From Comamonadaceae bacterium (GTDB lineage: Bacteria > Pseudomonadota > Gammaproteobacteria > Burkholderiales > Burkholderiaceae): DNA of 7,040 nucleotides. The notes beneath the pieces are model-generated. The model saw only the letters and a list, made by a program, of their open reading frames with translations, was not told the DNA's origin and ran no database searches. Location: NCBI GenBank assembly GCA_947455875.1, contig CANGSD010000063.1, positions 1 through 7,040 on the forward strand, read 5' to 3'. Numbering within the stretch: position 1 is the stretch's first letter; each line of letters opens with the position of its first letter. The position numbers and the translations under genes were made by a program. Below are positions 1 to 5,438 of this stretch, in pieces.

Positions 1-146
1 AAGGGCCGCGCTGCCATGTCCAGGATTTGATAGAAAAGATTGCTCTCGCGCTTCTGACCCGCGAGCAGACCCAGCACCCAACGGCCCAGCAGGGCCATGA
101 GGGCGATTTCCGCAACAAGCTTGACAAGAACCAGCGCTGTGAGCAT
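1..146 (-). CDS. Small membrane protein, N-terminal part (truncated by window edge)
   Basis: The minus strand opens with an ATG at 144-146 and stays open to the edge, giving 48 complete codons. The visible protein starts MLTALVLVKLVAEIAL and continues through a hydrophobic stretch (about residues 3-28, with a single Lys at 9 and Glu at 13) to a short polar segment containing QKRESNLFYQIL. This suggests one N-terminal membrane helix followed by a cytoplasmic or periplasmic loop; the rest is outside the window. I recall similar short hypothetical membrane proteins in Burkholderiales but know of no assigned function. It is divergent from the signalling-protein gene at 244, and the two share the 147-243 intergenic region. 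No clear Shine-Dalgarno motif precedes the ATG. The local base composition is less GC-rich than the rest of the window. The hydrophobic reading and family-like sequence favour it over the plus-strand reading frame across the same bases. Confidence 0.62.
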   Translation of the reverse strand, partial: MLTALVLVKLVAEIALMALLGRWVLGLLAGQKRESNLFYQILDMAARP

Positions 147-243
147 CTTGGATGGAGGGCGTTAACACGTGACTGTCGAAACAGCAACTTACCGGTTTCT
201 TACGTCTGCCACCATTCAGGCTTTGACTGAGGGTTAACACCAA
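147..243. promoter_or_regulatory. Divergent intergenic region, likely carrying both promoters
   Basis: These 97 bases separate two divergently oriented genes and are more AT-rich than the flanking coding DNA, so they should hold the 5' regulatory signals of both. I could not identify a convincing sigma-70 -35/-10 pair with 16-18 base spacing on either strand. The one clear motif is an 8-base direct repeat, described separately. A GAGGG at 229-233 can serve as ribosome binding site for the plus-strand gene. I see no hairpin with a U-tract and no riboswitch-like structure. Confidence 0.5.
161..240 (+). repeat. Direct repeat GTTAACAC, two copies in the divergent intergenic region
   Basis: GTTAACAC occurs at 161-168 and again at 233-240, 72 bases apart start to start. 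The first copy lies just upstream of the minus-strand membrane protein gene and the second just upstream of the plus-strand gene, so each gene has one copy close to its start codon. The GTTAAC core is itself palindromic. The copies could be operator half-sites or a chance recurrence. The sequence alone does not identify a regulator. Confidence 0.3.
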
Positions 244-2145
244 GTGATGAATGCCCGTCCGACTGCTGCCCTGTCCACTCCTTCTGCCCCCCTGCTGGGG
301 CACTACCGCACCCTGCTGCAACAGTGGCCGCCTTTCATGGACATGCCGGCTGCGGATGTCGATAGCTTCCTGATCCGGGCCGAGCAGCGCTACCTCGAGC
401 CCGGCGAGGTCCTGATCTCGCCCGAGGGCGGGCCGGTTGACACCTTATTTCTTATTCGACAAGGCGCGATCCGCAGTGAGCAAGGACCTCAGGGAGCCGA
501 GCGCGTCTTCGCCTACGAGGCGGGCGACATGCTCCCGGTGGCTGCGGCCCTGGCCCGGCGCCCGGTAATGTCGACCTATACCGCGGTCGATGACGTGTTC
601 GTACTGGCCATTCCGGTGGCCGAGGTCGAGGCCCTGGCCCAGCGCAGCCCGCGGTTCTCCGACTTCCTGAACCGGCGCGTGCTGGCGCTGCTCGAAAAAT
701 CGCGGCAGGCCCTGCAACAGGACTACAGCAGCCGGGTGCTGTCCCAGCAAACCATGGAGACACCGCTGTCACAGCTGGCCGTCCGGACCCTGGCGCACTG
801 CCTGCCCGAGACGCCACTGCGGCAGGCGCTGGACACCCTGCACGCGCGCCACATTGGCTCCATGCTCGTCATCGACGCGGCGGGCGTGCTGCAAGGCATC
901 CTCACCCGGCACGACCTGCTGGGGCTGATGCTGCGCCCCGACTTCGACCTGGCCACGCCCATTGCCCAGGTGATGCAGGCGCCCGTGCGCAGCCTGACCG
1001 ACCAGCACACCGCACAGGACGCCGCCCTGGTCATGAGCGAGCACGCCATCCGCCACGTGCCGGTCACCCGCGGCGGGCAGGTGATCGGGATGGTGTCCGA
1101 GCGGGACCTGTTCGCCTTGCAACGGGCCAGCCTGCAACAGGTCAGCGCGCGCATCTCCCGCGCCCAGGATCTGCCGGCGCTGCAGGGTGCTGCGGCCGAC
1201 ATTCGCGAACTCGCGCGCGGCCTCTTGACGCAGGGCATCCAGGCCCGTCAGATCACCGAGTTGATCAGTCACCTGAACGACCTGCTCACGCGCCGGTTGC
1301 TGGCACTGCAGGCACAGGCCCACGGCGTCGACCTGCAGCGTCTGTGCTGGCTGGCCCTGGGATCGGAAGGGCGCGGCGAACAGACCATCGCCACCGACCA
1401 AGACAACGCACTGCTCTTGCCCGACGACACGAGCGACGAGGAACTCGAACGACTGAGGGTCTGGGCAGACGGGGTCAACCAGGCCCTGGATGCCTGCGGC
1501 TACCCGCTGTGCAAGGGCGGCATCATGGCCGGCCAAGTGGCCTGCTGCCTGCGGGTGTCTCAATGGATGGCGCGCTTCTCGCACTGGATTGACCACGGCA
1601 GCCCCGAGGACCTGCTGCATGCCAGCATCTTTTTCGATTTCCGCGCGATCGCGGGCGACCTCGCGCTGGCGCAGCCCCTGGCCGAGCGCATCGCCGAACG
1701 CATACGCGCGACGCCGCGCTTTTTGCACCAACTGGCGATCAATGCACTGGCCCACCGCTCGCCCCTGAACTGGCTCGGCCATGTCGAACTCGATGACGCG
1801 GGCACGGTGGACCTCAAGCTCCAAGGCGCCGCGCTGTTTGTGGATGCCGCGCGCATCCTGGGCCTGGCGCAGGGCGTGACCGCCACCTCCACCCGCGAGC
1901 GGCTGCTCCAAACCGGTACGGTCTTGGGTCTGAAGCCGCAGGAATTCGAGAGCTGGGTGGGCGCCTTCGAGTTCGTGCAAAGCCTGCGCCTGCGTCTGCA
2001 GCTCGAGCCCGACGTGGCGCGCTCGGCGCATCCCAACCGGCTGACCCTGCAAACCCTCAGCGGCATCGACCGCCGCATCCTGGCCATCAGCCTGCGCGAA
2101 GCGAGCCGCCTGCAACAGCGGCTCGAGCTGGACTACGCCCGATGA
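244..2145 (+). CDS. cNMP-binding-like / CBS pair / DUF294 putative nucleotidyltransferase
   Basis: A 633-residue cytosolic signalling protein without membrane segments. Domain order: a cyclic-nucleotide-binding-like barrel (about residues 30-150, with PGE at 53-55); two CBS motifs (about 176-232 and 240-295, the second ending in SERDLFAL); a GlnD-like DUF294 nucleotidyltransferase domain (about 335-460); and the DUF294 C-terminal helical domain (about 490-630). The polymerase-beta-type active-site motif is intact: G373-S374, then D385-x-D387. CBS pairs usually sense adenine nucleotides. The catalytic domain resembles enzymes that transfer UMP or AMP to a protein, but no target is known for this family. 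The phosphate-binding cassette of the first domain is degenerate: Val108 stands where cAMP-binding relatives have Arg. Start: GTG at 244 and ATG at 247 are adjacent and in frame; GAGGG at 229-233 is 10 and 13 bases upstream respectively, so either may be used. Related genes often sit beside acetate permease genes and a DnaQ-like exonuclease; the exonuclease is present here. Confidence 0.9.
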   Translation: MMNARPTAALSTPSAPLLGHYRTLLQQWPPFMDMPAADVDSFLIRAEQRYLEPGEVLISPEGGPVDTLFLIRQGAIRSEQGPQGAERVFAYEAGDMLPVAAALARRPVMSTYTAVDDVFVLAIPVAEVEALAQRSPRFSDFLNRRVLALLEKSRQALQQDYSSRVLSQQTMETPLSQLAVRTLAHCLPETPLRQALDTLHARHIGSMLVIDAAGVLQGILTRHDLLGLMLRPDFDLATPIAQVMQAPVRSLTDQHTAQDAALVMSEHAIRHVPVTRGGQVIGMVSERDLFALQRASLQQVSARISRAQDLPALQGAAADIRELARGLLTQGIQARQITELISHLNDLLTRRLLALQAQAHGVDLQRLCWLALGSEGRGEQTIATDQDNALLLPDDTSDEELERLRVWADGVNQALDACGYPLCKGGIMAGQVACCLRVSQWMARFSHWIDHGSPEDLLHASIFFDFRAIAGDLALAQPLAERIAERIRATPRFLHQLAINALAHRSPLNWLGHVELDDAGTVDLKLQGAALFVDAARILGLAQGVTATSTRERLLQTGTVLGLKPQEFESWVGAFEFVQSLRLRLQLEPDVARSAHPNRLTLQTLSGIDRRILAISLREASRLQQRLELDYAR

Positions 2146-2795
2146 AGGCCTGGCTCAAAAGCGTGTGGCCCTGGCGCGGCGCGGCGCCGGGGCAGGCCGT
2201 CGAGCGCTGGCTGGTGCTGGACGTCGAGACCACCGGCCTGGACGTGCACCGCGACCAGCTGCTGGCGATCGCTGCAATGGGCGTGCGTGTGGACTGGTCC
2301 GCGCGTCGTATCGCGCTGCAACCCGCCGACAGCCTGGCGGTCACCCTGCGACCCACCCAGGTCTCGGACAAGGCCAACATCCTCGTGCACGGCATCGGCG
2401 TGGGCCTACAGCGACAAGGCATGGATCCGGCGCAGGCGATGCGCACCTTCGCGCAGTGGGCGCAGGGCGCGCGGCTGGTCGCCTTTCATGCGAGCTTTGA
2501 CCGCACCCTGCTGCAACGCTATGCGCGCGACCACCTGGGGCGGGCTCTGGAGGCCGACTGGCTGGATATCGCCCACCTATGCACCGTGTCTCACCCGCAG
2601 GTGAAGGCGCGCGCGCTCGACGACTGGCTCGCGCACTTCAACATCCCCTGCGTGGCACGCCACGAAGCCACCGCCGATGTCATGGCCGAATGCGATCTGC
2701 TGCAACGCATCTGGCCGCAGGTGGCGCGCGAGTGCGGATCGTGGCGGGACGTGCAGCGCTATGCAGGCCGTCACGCCTGGCTCGGGCCGCCCTGA
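2142..2795 (+). CDS. DnaQ-like DEDDh 3'-5' exonuclease family protein
   Basis: This 217-residue protein carries all three exonuclease motifs of the DEDDh (RNase T / DnaQ epsilon) superfamily. Exo I is LDVETTGLD with D27 and E29; Exo II is FHASFDRTLL with D120; Exo III is HEATADV with H174 and D179. These five residues bind two metal ions and hydrolyse nucleotides from 3' ends. The protein is little more than the catalytic domain plus a short, basic, Trp-containing N-terminus (residues 1-22), so it is neither a polymerase nor a clear proofreading subunit. Its ATG overlaps the TGA of the preceding gene (ATGA), and no good Shine-Dalgarno motif is visible, which implies translational coupling. 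Substrate is unknown: DNA, RNA, short oligonucleotides, or a nucleotidylated product of its partner are all possible. The last 25 bases overlap the 3' end of the opposing DUF1289 gene. Confidence 0.9.
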   Translation: MKAWLKSVWPWRGAAPGQAVERWLVLDVETTGLDVHRDQLLAIAAMGVRVDWSARRIALQPADSLAVTLRPTQVSDKANILVHGIGVGLQRQGMDPAQAMRTFAQWAQGARLVAFHASFDRTLLQRYARDHLGRALEADWLDIAHLCTVSHPQVKARALDDWLAHFNIPCVARHEATADVMAECDLLQRIWPQVARECGSWRDVQRYAGRHAWLGPP

Positions 2796-3019
2796 GCGCG
2801 CTGCTCAATTTGCTGCCACACCGCTAGGCGCTGCGCGCGGTCCAGATCAGACCATGCGCCGATCTCACCGAGCGTGCGCATACAGCCCTCACACAGGCCG
2901 CTGACCGCGTCCATGCGGCACACCGACACACACGGCGAGCGAACCGGGCCGGGTGTGGCCTCGGCCGCGGCCAGCAGGATACGAGCCTGCTCGAGCAAAG
3001 CGGGGCGCAAGTCCTTCAT
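2771..3019 (-). CDS. DUF1289 family four-cysteine protein
   Basis: An 82-residue protein whose core matches the DUF1289 family: PCVSVCRMD, then GLCEGCMRTLGEI, then a Trp and a closing RLAVWQQI. The cysteines C30, C34, C43 and C46 form a CxxxC-x8-CxxC arrangement that probably binds a metal ion; zinc or an iron-sulphur cluster cannot be told apart from sequence. Residues 1-25 are a variable N-terminal extension likely to be helical. No function is established for the family as far as I know. The ATG overlaps the TGA of the upstream YbaK-like gene by 4 bases (3016-3019), with AGGTGG a few bases upstream as a possible ribosome binding site. It is therefore the last gene of the minus-strand operon. 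Its tail runs 25 bases into the opposing exonuclease gene. Confidence 0.85.
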   Translation of the reverse strand: MKDLRPALLEQARILLAAAEATPGPVRSPCVSVCRMDAVSGLCEGCMRTLGEIGAWSDLDRAQRLAVWQQIEQRAQGGPSQA

Positions 3020-3516
3020 GCGCCCACCTGCACCACGTCGGCCACGGGCGCGCCCGTCAGACGCTCCAGATCCTGGGGACGCAACCTGAACACCGCGTGG
3101 GGATGACCCGCTGCCGCCCAGATCTCTTCGAAGCGAAACAGCTCGCGGTCGATCAGCGTCACCGGCGTCTGCACATGCCCCAGGGGTGAGACACCGCCGA
3201 TGGAAAAGCCGGTGCGCACCTTCACGAAATCGGCGTCGGCGCGGCCCGTCTTGCCCACCAGGGCATCGATCTTTTTCTCGTCGACACGCCGATCGCCCGA
3301 GGTGACCACCAGCACCGCCGCGTCGTCACTCTTGCGCCGAAAGATGATGCTTTTGGCAATCTGGCCCAGCGCGATGCCCAGCGCATCGGCCGCCTCTTGC
3401 GCGGTACGCGCCGCACCATCGAGCATCACCGGCGCATGGGCGTGGCCCTGCGCCTGCAGCACACGGGCCACGCGCTGCACGCCTTCGGGCAGGGTGTGAA
3501 GTTCAGCGCCGCACAT
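3016..3516 (-). CDS. YbaK/EbsC family aminoacyl-tRNA editing-domain protein
   Basis: A 166-residue single-domain protein of the YbaK/ProX/INS family. Its known members hydrolyse mischarged aminoacyl-tRNAs in trans (for example Cys-tRNA(Pro) or Ala-tRNA(Pro)). Visible family marks are AARTAQEAADALG (35-47), the catalytic-site lysine in QIAKSIIF (K55), VTSGDRRVDEKK (71-82), and the glycine loop GGVSPLGH (107-114). The exact tRNA substrate cannot be read from sequence. I chose ATG at 3514-3516 because GAGG lies 5 bases upstream (3522-3525). A TTG at 3538-3540 would add eight residues and overlap the HMG-CoA lyase stop codon as TTGA; it is the less likely start but not excluded. The gene follows HMG-CoA lyase by 20 bases and overlaps the DUF1289 gene by 4, so it is co-transcribed with leucine-degradation genes despite having no obvious metabolic link to them. 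Confidence 0.88.
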   Translation of the reverse strand: MCGAELHTLPEGVQRVARVLQAQGHAHAPVMLDGAARTAQEAADALGIALGQIAKSIIFRRKSDDAAVLVVTSGDRRVDEKKIDALVGKTGRADADFVKVRTGFSIGGVSPLGHVQTPVTLIDRELFRFEEIWAAAGHPHAVFRLRPQDLERLTGAPVADVVQVGA

Positions 3517-3521
3517 GCAAA

Positions 3522-3525
3522 CCTC
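3522..3525 (-). promoter_or_regulatory. Ribosome binding site (GAGG) deciding the YbaK-like start
   Basis: Reading the minus strand, GAGG is followed by a 5-base spacer and ATG at 3516. It lies downstream of the alternative TTG at 3540, so it cannot serve that codon. This favours the shorter 166-residue protein. Confidence 0.55.
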
Positions 3526-3536
3526 GGTCTGTCGGC

Positions 3537-4445
3537 TCAAGCCGCCCGCTTGTTCAAGATCGCCGTAGCCGCGCGCGAGTTCGGCTTGCGTTGCAGGAAC
3601 TCGCTGATGTAGTGGCCGGCATCGACCAGCTTGTCCAGATCGATACCGGTCTCGATGCCCATGCCTTGCAGCATGTAGACCACGTCTTCAGTGGCCACAT
3701 TACCGGTCGCGCCCTTGGCATAGGGGCAGCCGCCCAGGCCGGCGACCGAGGTGTCGTAGCGCCACACGCCCATCTCCAGGGCCGCCAGCGTGTTACCCAG
3801 GGCCTGGCCATAGGTGTCGTGAAAGTGACCGGAGATGTCGTCCACGCTGTAGTGCTTCAGGGTCGCCTCGAGTGCGCGCTGCACCTTCAGCGGCGTGCCC
3901 ACACCGATGGTGTCGGCCACGCCCATGTGCTGCACGCCAATCTGCTTCATCAGGCGCGCCACCCGCTCGACCCGCTCGGGGGCGACCTCGCCCTCATAGG
4001 GGCAGCCGACTGCGCACGAGATGGCGCCGCGCACCACAACGCCCGCCGCACGCGCGGCCTCGACCACCGGCGCGAAGCGCGCGATGCTCTCCTCGATGCT
4101 GCAGTTGATGTTCTTCTGGCTGAAGGCCTCGCTGGCTGCGCCAAACACCACCACCTCGTCGACGCCGCTGGCCAGTGCGCCCTCGAGCCCCTTCATATTG
4201 GGCGTGAGTGCCGCATAGCGCACACCGGGGCGGCGCTCAATGCCGGCCATCACCTGCGCGTTGTCAGCCATCTGCGGCACCCACTTGGGACTGACGAAAC
4301 TGGTGACCTCGATCTCTTTCAGGCCCGCGTCCTGCAGGCGATGCACCAGGCCGATCTTGACTTCGGCGGGGACGGTTTGCTTTTCGTTTTGCAGCCCGTC
4401 GCGGGGGCCGACATCGACGAGTACGACGCGTGATGGCAGTTTCAT
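3537..4445 (-). CDS. mvaB: Hydroxymethylglutaryl-CoA lyase
   Basis: A 302-residue TIM-barrel lyase that splits HMG-CoA into acetyl-CoA and acetoacetate, the last step of leucine degradation, in the cytosol. The active site is complete: R15-D16 in VGPRDGLQNE, E46 in IEVTSF, the metal ligands H207 and H209 in HFHDTYG, C240 in the signature segment GGCPYAKGATGN, and N249 and E253 just after it. Spacing of these residues matches the human enzyme with a constant offset of 26, as expected for a protein lacking the mitochondrial leader. The start is the ATG at 4443-4445 with GAGG five bases upstream; the frame stays open further upstream, but that part is the shadow of the dehydrogenase gene. It lies 7 bases after the dehydrogenase stop and downstream of the carboxylase subunit, consistent with a leucine/isovalerate (liu-type) operon. 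No sign of damage. Confidence 0.96.
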   Translation of the reverse strand: MKLPSRVVLVDVGPRDGLQNEKQTVPAEVKIGLVHRLQDAGLKEIEVTSFVSPKWVPQMADNAQVMAGIERRPGVRYAALTPNMKGLEGALASGVDEVVVFGAASEAFSQKNINCSIEESIARFAPVVEAARAAGVVVRGAISCAVGCPYEGEVAPERVERVARLMKQIGVQHMGVADTIGVGTPLKVQRALEATLKHYSVDDISGHFHDTYGQALGNTLAALEMGVWRYDTSVAGLGGCPYAKGATGNVATEDVVYMLQGMGIETGIDLDKLVDAGHYISEFLQRKPNSRAATAILNKRAA

Positions 4446-4450
4446 AAGAT

Positions 4451-4454
4451 CCTC
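4451..4454 (-). promoter_or_regulatory. Ribosome binding site (GAGG) overlapping the dehydrogenase stop
   Basis: On the minus strand GAGG lies 5 bases before the HMG-CoA lyase ATG, and its first two bases are the last two bases of the upstream TGA stop codon (TGAGG). Terminating ribosomes would therefore cover this site, suggesting coupled translation. It also fixes the lyase start at 4445 rather than further upstream. Confidence 0.65.
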
Positions 4455-5373
4455 AGTATCCGCGCGCGGGGTCAACCACCCCGGCGATGGGTTCACCGCG
4501 CTGCAAGGCGCGGATCTTGCCCGCAATCTGGGCGATGCTCTCGTCACGCAAGGTGCGCGCCGAGGTGTGGGGAGTGACGGTGATTTTCGGGTGTTGCCAA
4601 AAGGCGTGATCGGCCGGTAGCGGCTCGGTGCGAAACACGTCCAGCGTCGCGCCGGCCAGGTGACCGCTATCCAGCAGCGCCAGCAGATCGGCATCGACCA
4701 GGTGGGCGCCGCGCGCGACGTTGATCACATAGCCGCCGGGCTGCAACTGCGAGAGGGTCGCGTGCCGCAGGATGTCGGTCGTGGACGGCGTGAGCGGCAG
4801 CAAACACACCAGCACGCGCGTAGCCGCCAGGAACTGCGGCAGCTGCGCATCGCCCGCGTAGCAGCGCACACCGGGCAGGTCTTGCGGGGTGCGACTCCAA
4901 CCCAGGACCGGAAACTCGAAGCCCGCCACCGCCTGCGCCACCCGACGACCGAGCACGCCCAGGCCCAGGATGCCCACTGGAAACTCGCTGCGCGCGCGCG
5001 GCTTGCGAAACGACCAGCGCCCTTGCGCGGTGTCGGCCTCGTAGCCATCGAATTCGCGGAAATGGCGGGTCAGGGCGTGGCAGACATATTCGGCCATTTG
5101 CACCGCCATGCCCGCATCGTCCAGGCGCACCACCTTCAGGGTGGGCGGCAGGCGCAGCTTCATCAAGGCATCGACGCCAGCGCCGATGTTGAACAGGGTC
5201 TGTAAGGCCGGCTGTTCGTCGATGAAGGCCTGCGGCGGGGCCCACACCACTGCATGGTCAGCGGGCTCGGCGCCAGGGGCCCAGGCCTGCACCTGCGCAC
5301 CGGGCAAGGCGGCGCGCAAGCCCTCGAGCCAGGGCTCGGCCTTTTGTTCGGTGAGGCAGACGGCGATACGCAT
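4453..5373 (-). CDS. ghrA: D-2-hydroxyacid dehydrogenase, glyoxylate/hydroxypyruvate reductase A-like
   Basis: A 306-residue cytosolic NAD(P)-dependent dehydrogenase of the D-isomer-specific 2-hydroxyacid family. The N- and C-terminal parts form the substrate domain, with NIGAGVDAL at 62-70. The central Rossmann domain has GxGxxG at G137-G139-G142, and WSRT at 159-162 ends the second beta strand; an Arg here is typical of NADPH users. The catalytic Arg-Glu-His triad is R221 (NVARGAHLVD), E250 (FRTEPLP) and H269 (TPHTSA). Length and motifs fit the GhrA subfamily, which reduces glyoxylate and hydroxypyruvate. Its position between the carboxylase subunit and HMG-CoA lyase suggests that the physiological substrate could be a branched 2-keto acid instead; this is inference. 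Start ATG at 5371-5373; only a weak GGGGA about 11 bases upstream. It is 65 bases from the upstream gene and 7 from the downstream one. Confidence 0.9.
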   Translation of the reverse strand: MRIAVCLTEQKAEPWLEGLRAALPGAQVQAWAPGAEPADHAVVWAPPQAFIDEQPALQTLFNIGAGVDALMKLRLPPTLKVVRLDDAGMAVQMAEYVCHALTRHFREFDGYEADTAQGRWSFRKPRARSEFPVGILGLGVLGRRVAQAVAGFEFPVLGWSRTPQDLPGVRCYAGDAQLPQFLAATRVLVCLLPLTPSTTDILRHATLSQLQPGGYVINVARGAHLVDADLLALLDSGHLAGATLDVFRTEPLPADHAFWQHPKITVTPHTSARTLRDESIAQIAGKIRALQRGEPIAGVVDPARGY

Positions 5374-5438
5374 CCCGCAATTGTTCCCCAGAAGGCTACA
5401 GCCGACGTGGTTTGCGGTTTTTCGCGCGCGGTTTGCGC
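5374..5438 (-). other. Intercistronic gap between carboxylase subunit and dehydrogenase genes
   Basis: This 65-base gap is the largest between genes of the minus-strand operon in this window. I see no stem-loop with a U-tract, no clear promoter pair and no small open frame. On the minus strand CGCAAACC occurs twice close together, but that is too short to mean much. Read-through transcription is the simplest view. Confidence 0.4.

Noticed and set aside
121..149. TTGACA at 121-126 as the -35 box of a plus-strand promoter
   Set aside because: At the right spacing the would-be -10 is CATCTT, matching only three of six consensus bases, and the box lies inside the opposing coding sequence.
27..230. 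A 67-codon plus-strand open frame at the left edge
   Set aside because: Its composition is not protein-like, and it overlaps the antisense membrane-protein frame, which has a hydrophobic helix and family-like sequence.
769..2115. A 448-codon open frame on the minus strand, antisense to the transferase gene
   Set aside because: It lies wholly within a gene with clear domains, and its translation is Gln/Ala/Arg-rich with no recognisable motif. GC-rich codon use commonly leaves such frames open.
316..2118. CTGCAACAG repeated at 316-324, 712-720, 1132-1140 and 2110-2118
   Set aside because: All copies are in frame and encode Leu-Gln-Gln with preferred codons. They are irregularly spaced, so codon bias explains them better than a repeat element.
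3591..4433. A 280-codon plus-strand open frame opposite HMG-CoA lyase
   Set aside because: It is the mirror of a gene with a complete active site. The translation is His/Ala/Leu-rich and resembles no family I know.
4446..4694. Extension of the HMG-CoA lyase frame upstream of 4445
   Set aside because: The extra 83 codons overlap the dehydrogenase C-terminus, look like random basic sequence, and the ATG at 4445 has a good ribosome binding site and the family's usual start.
5374..5438. Possible terminator or promoter between the carboxylase and dehydrogenase genes
   Set aside because: No stable hairpin with a U-tract and no acceptable -35/-10 pair could be found by eye on the minus strand.
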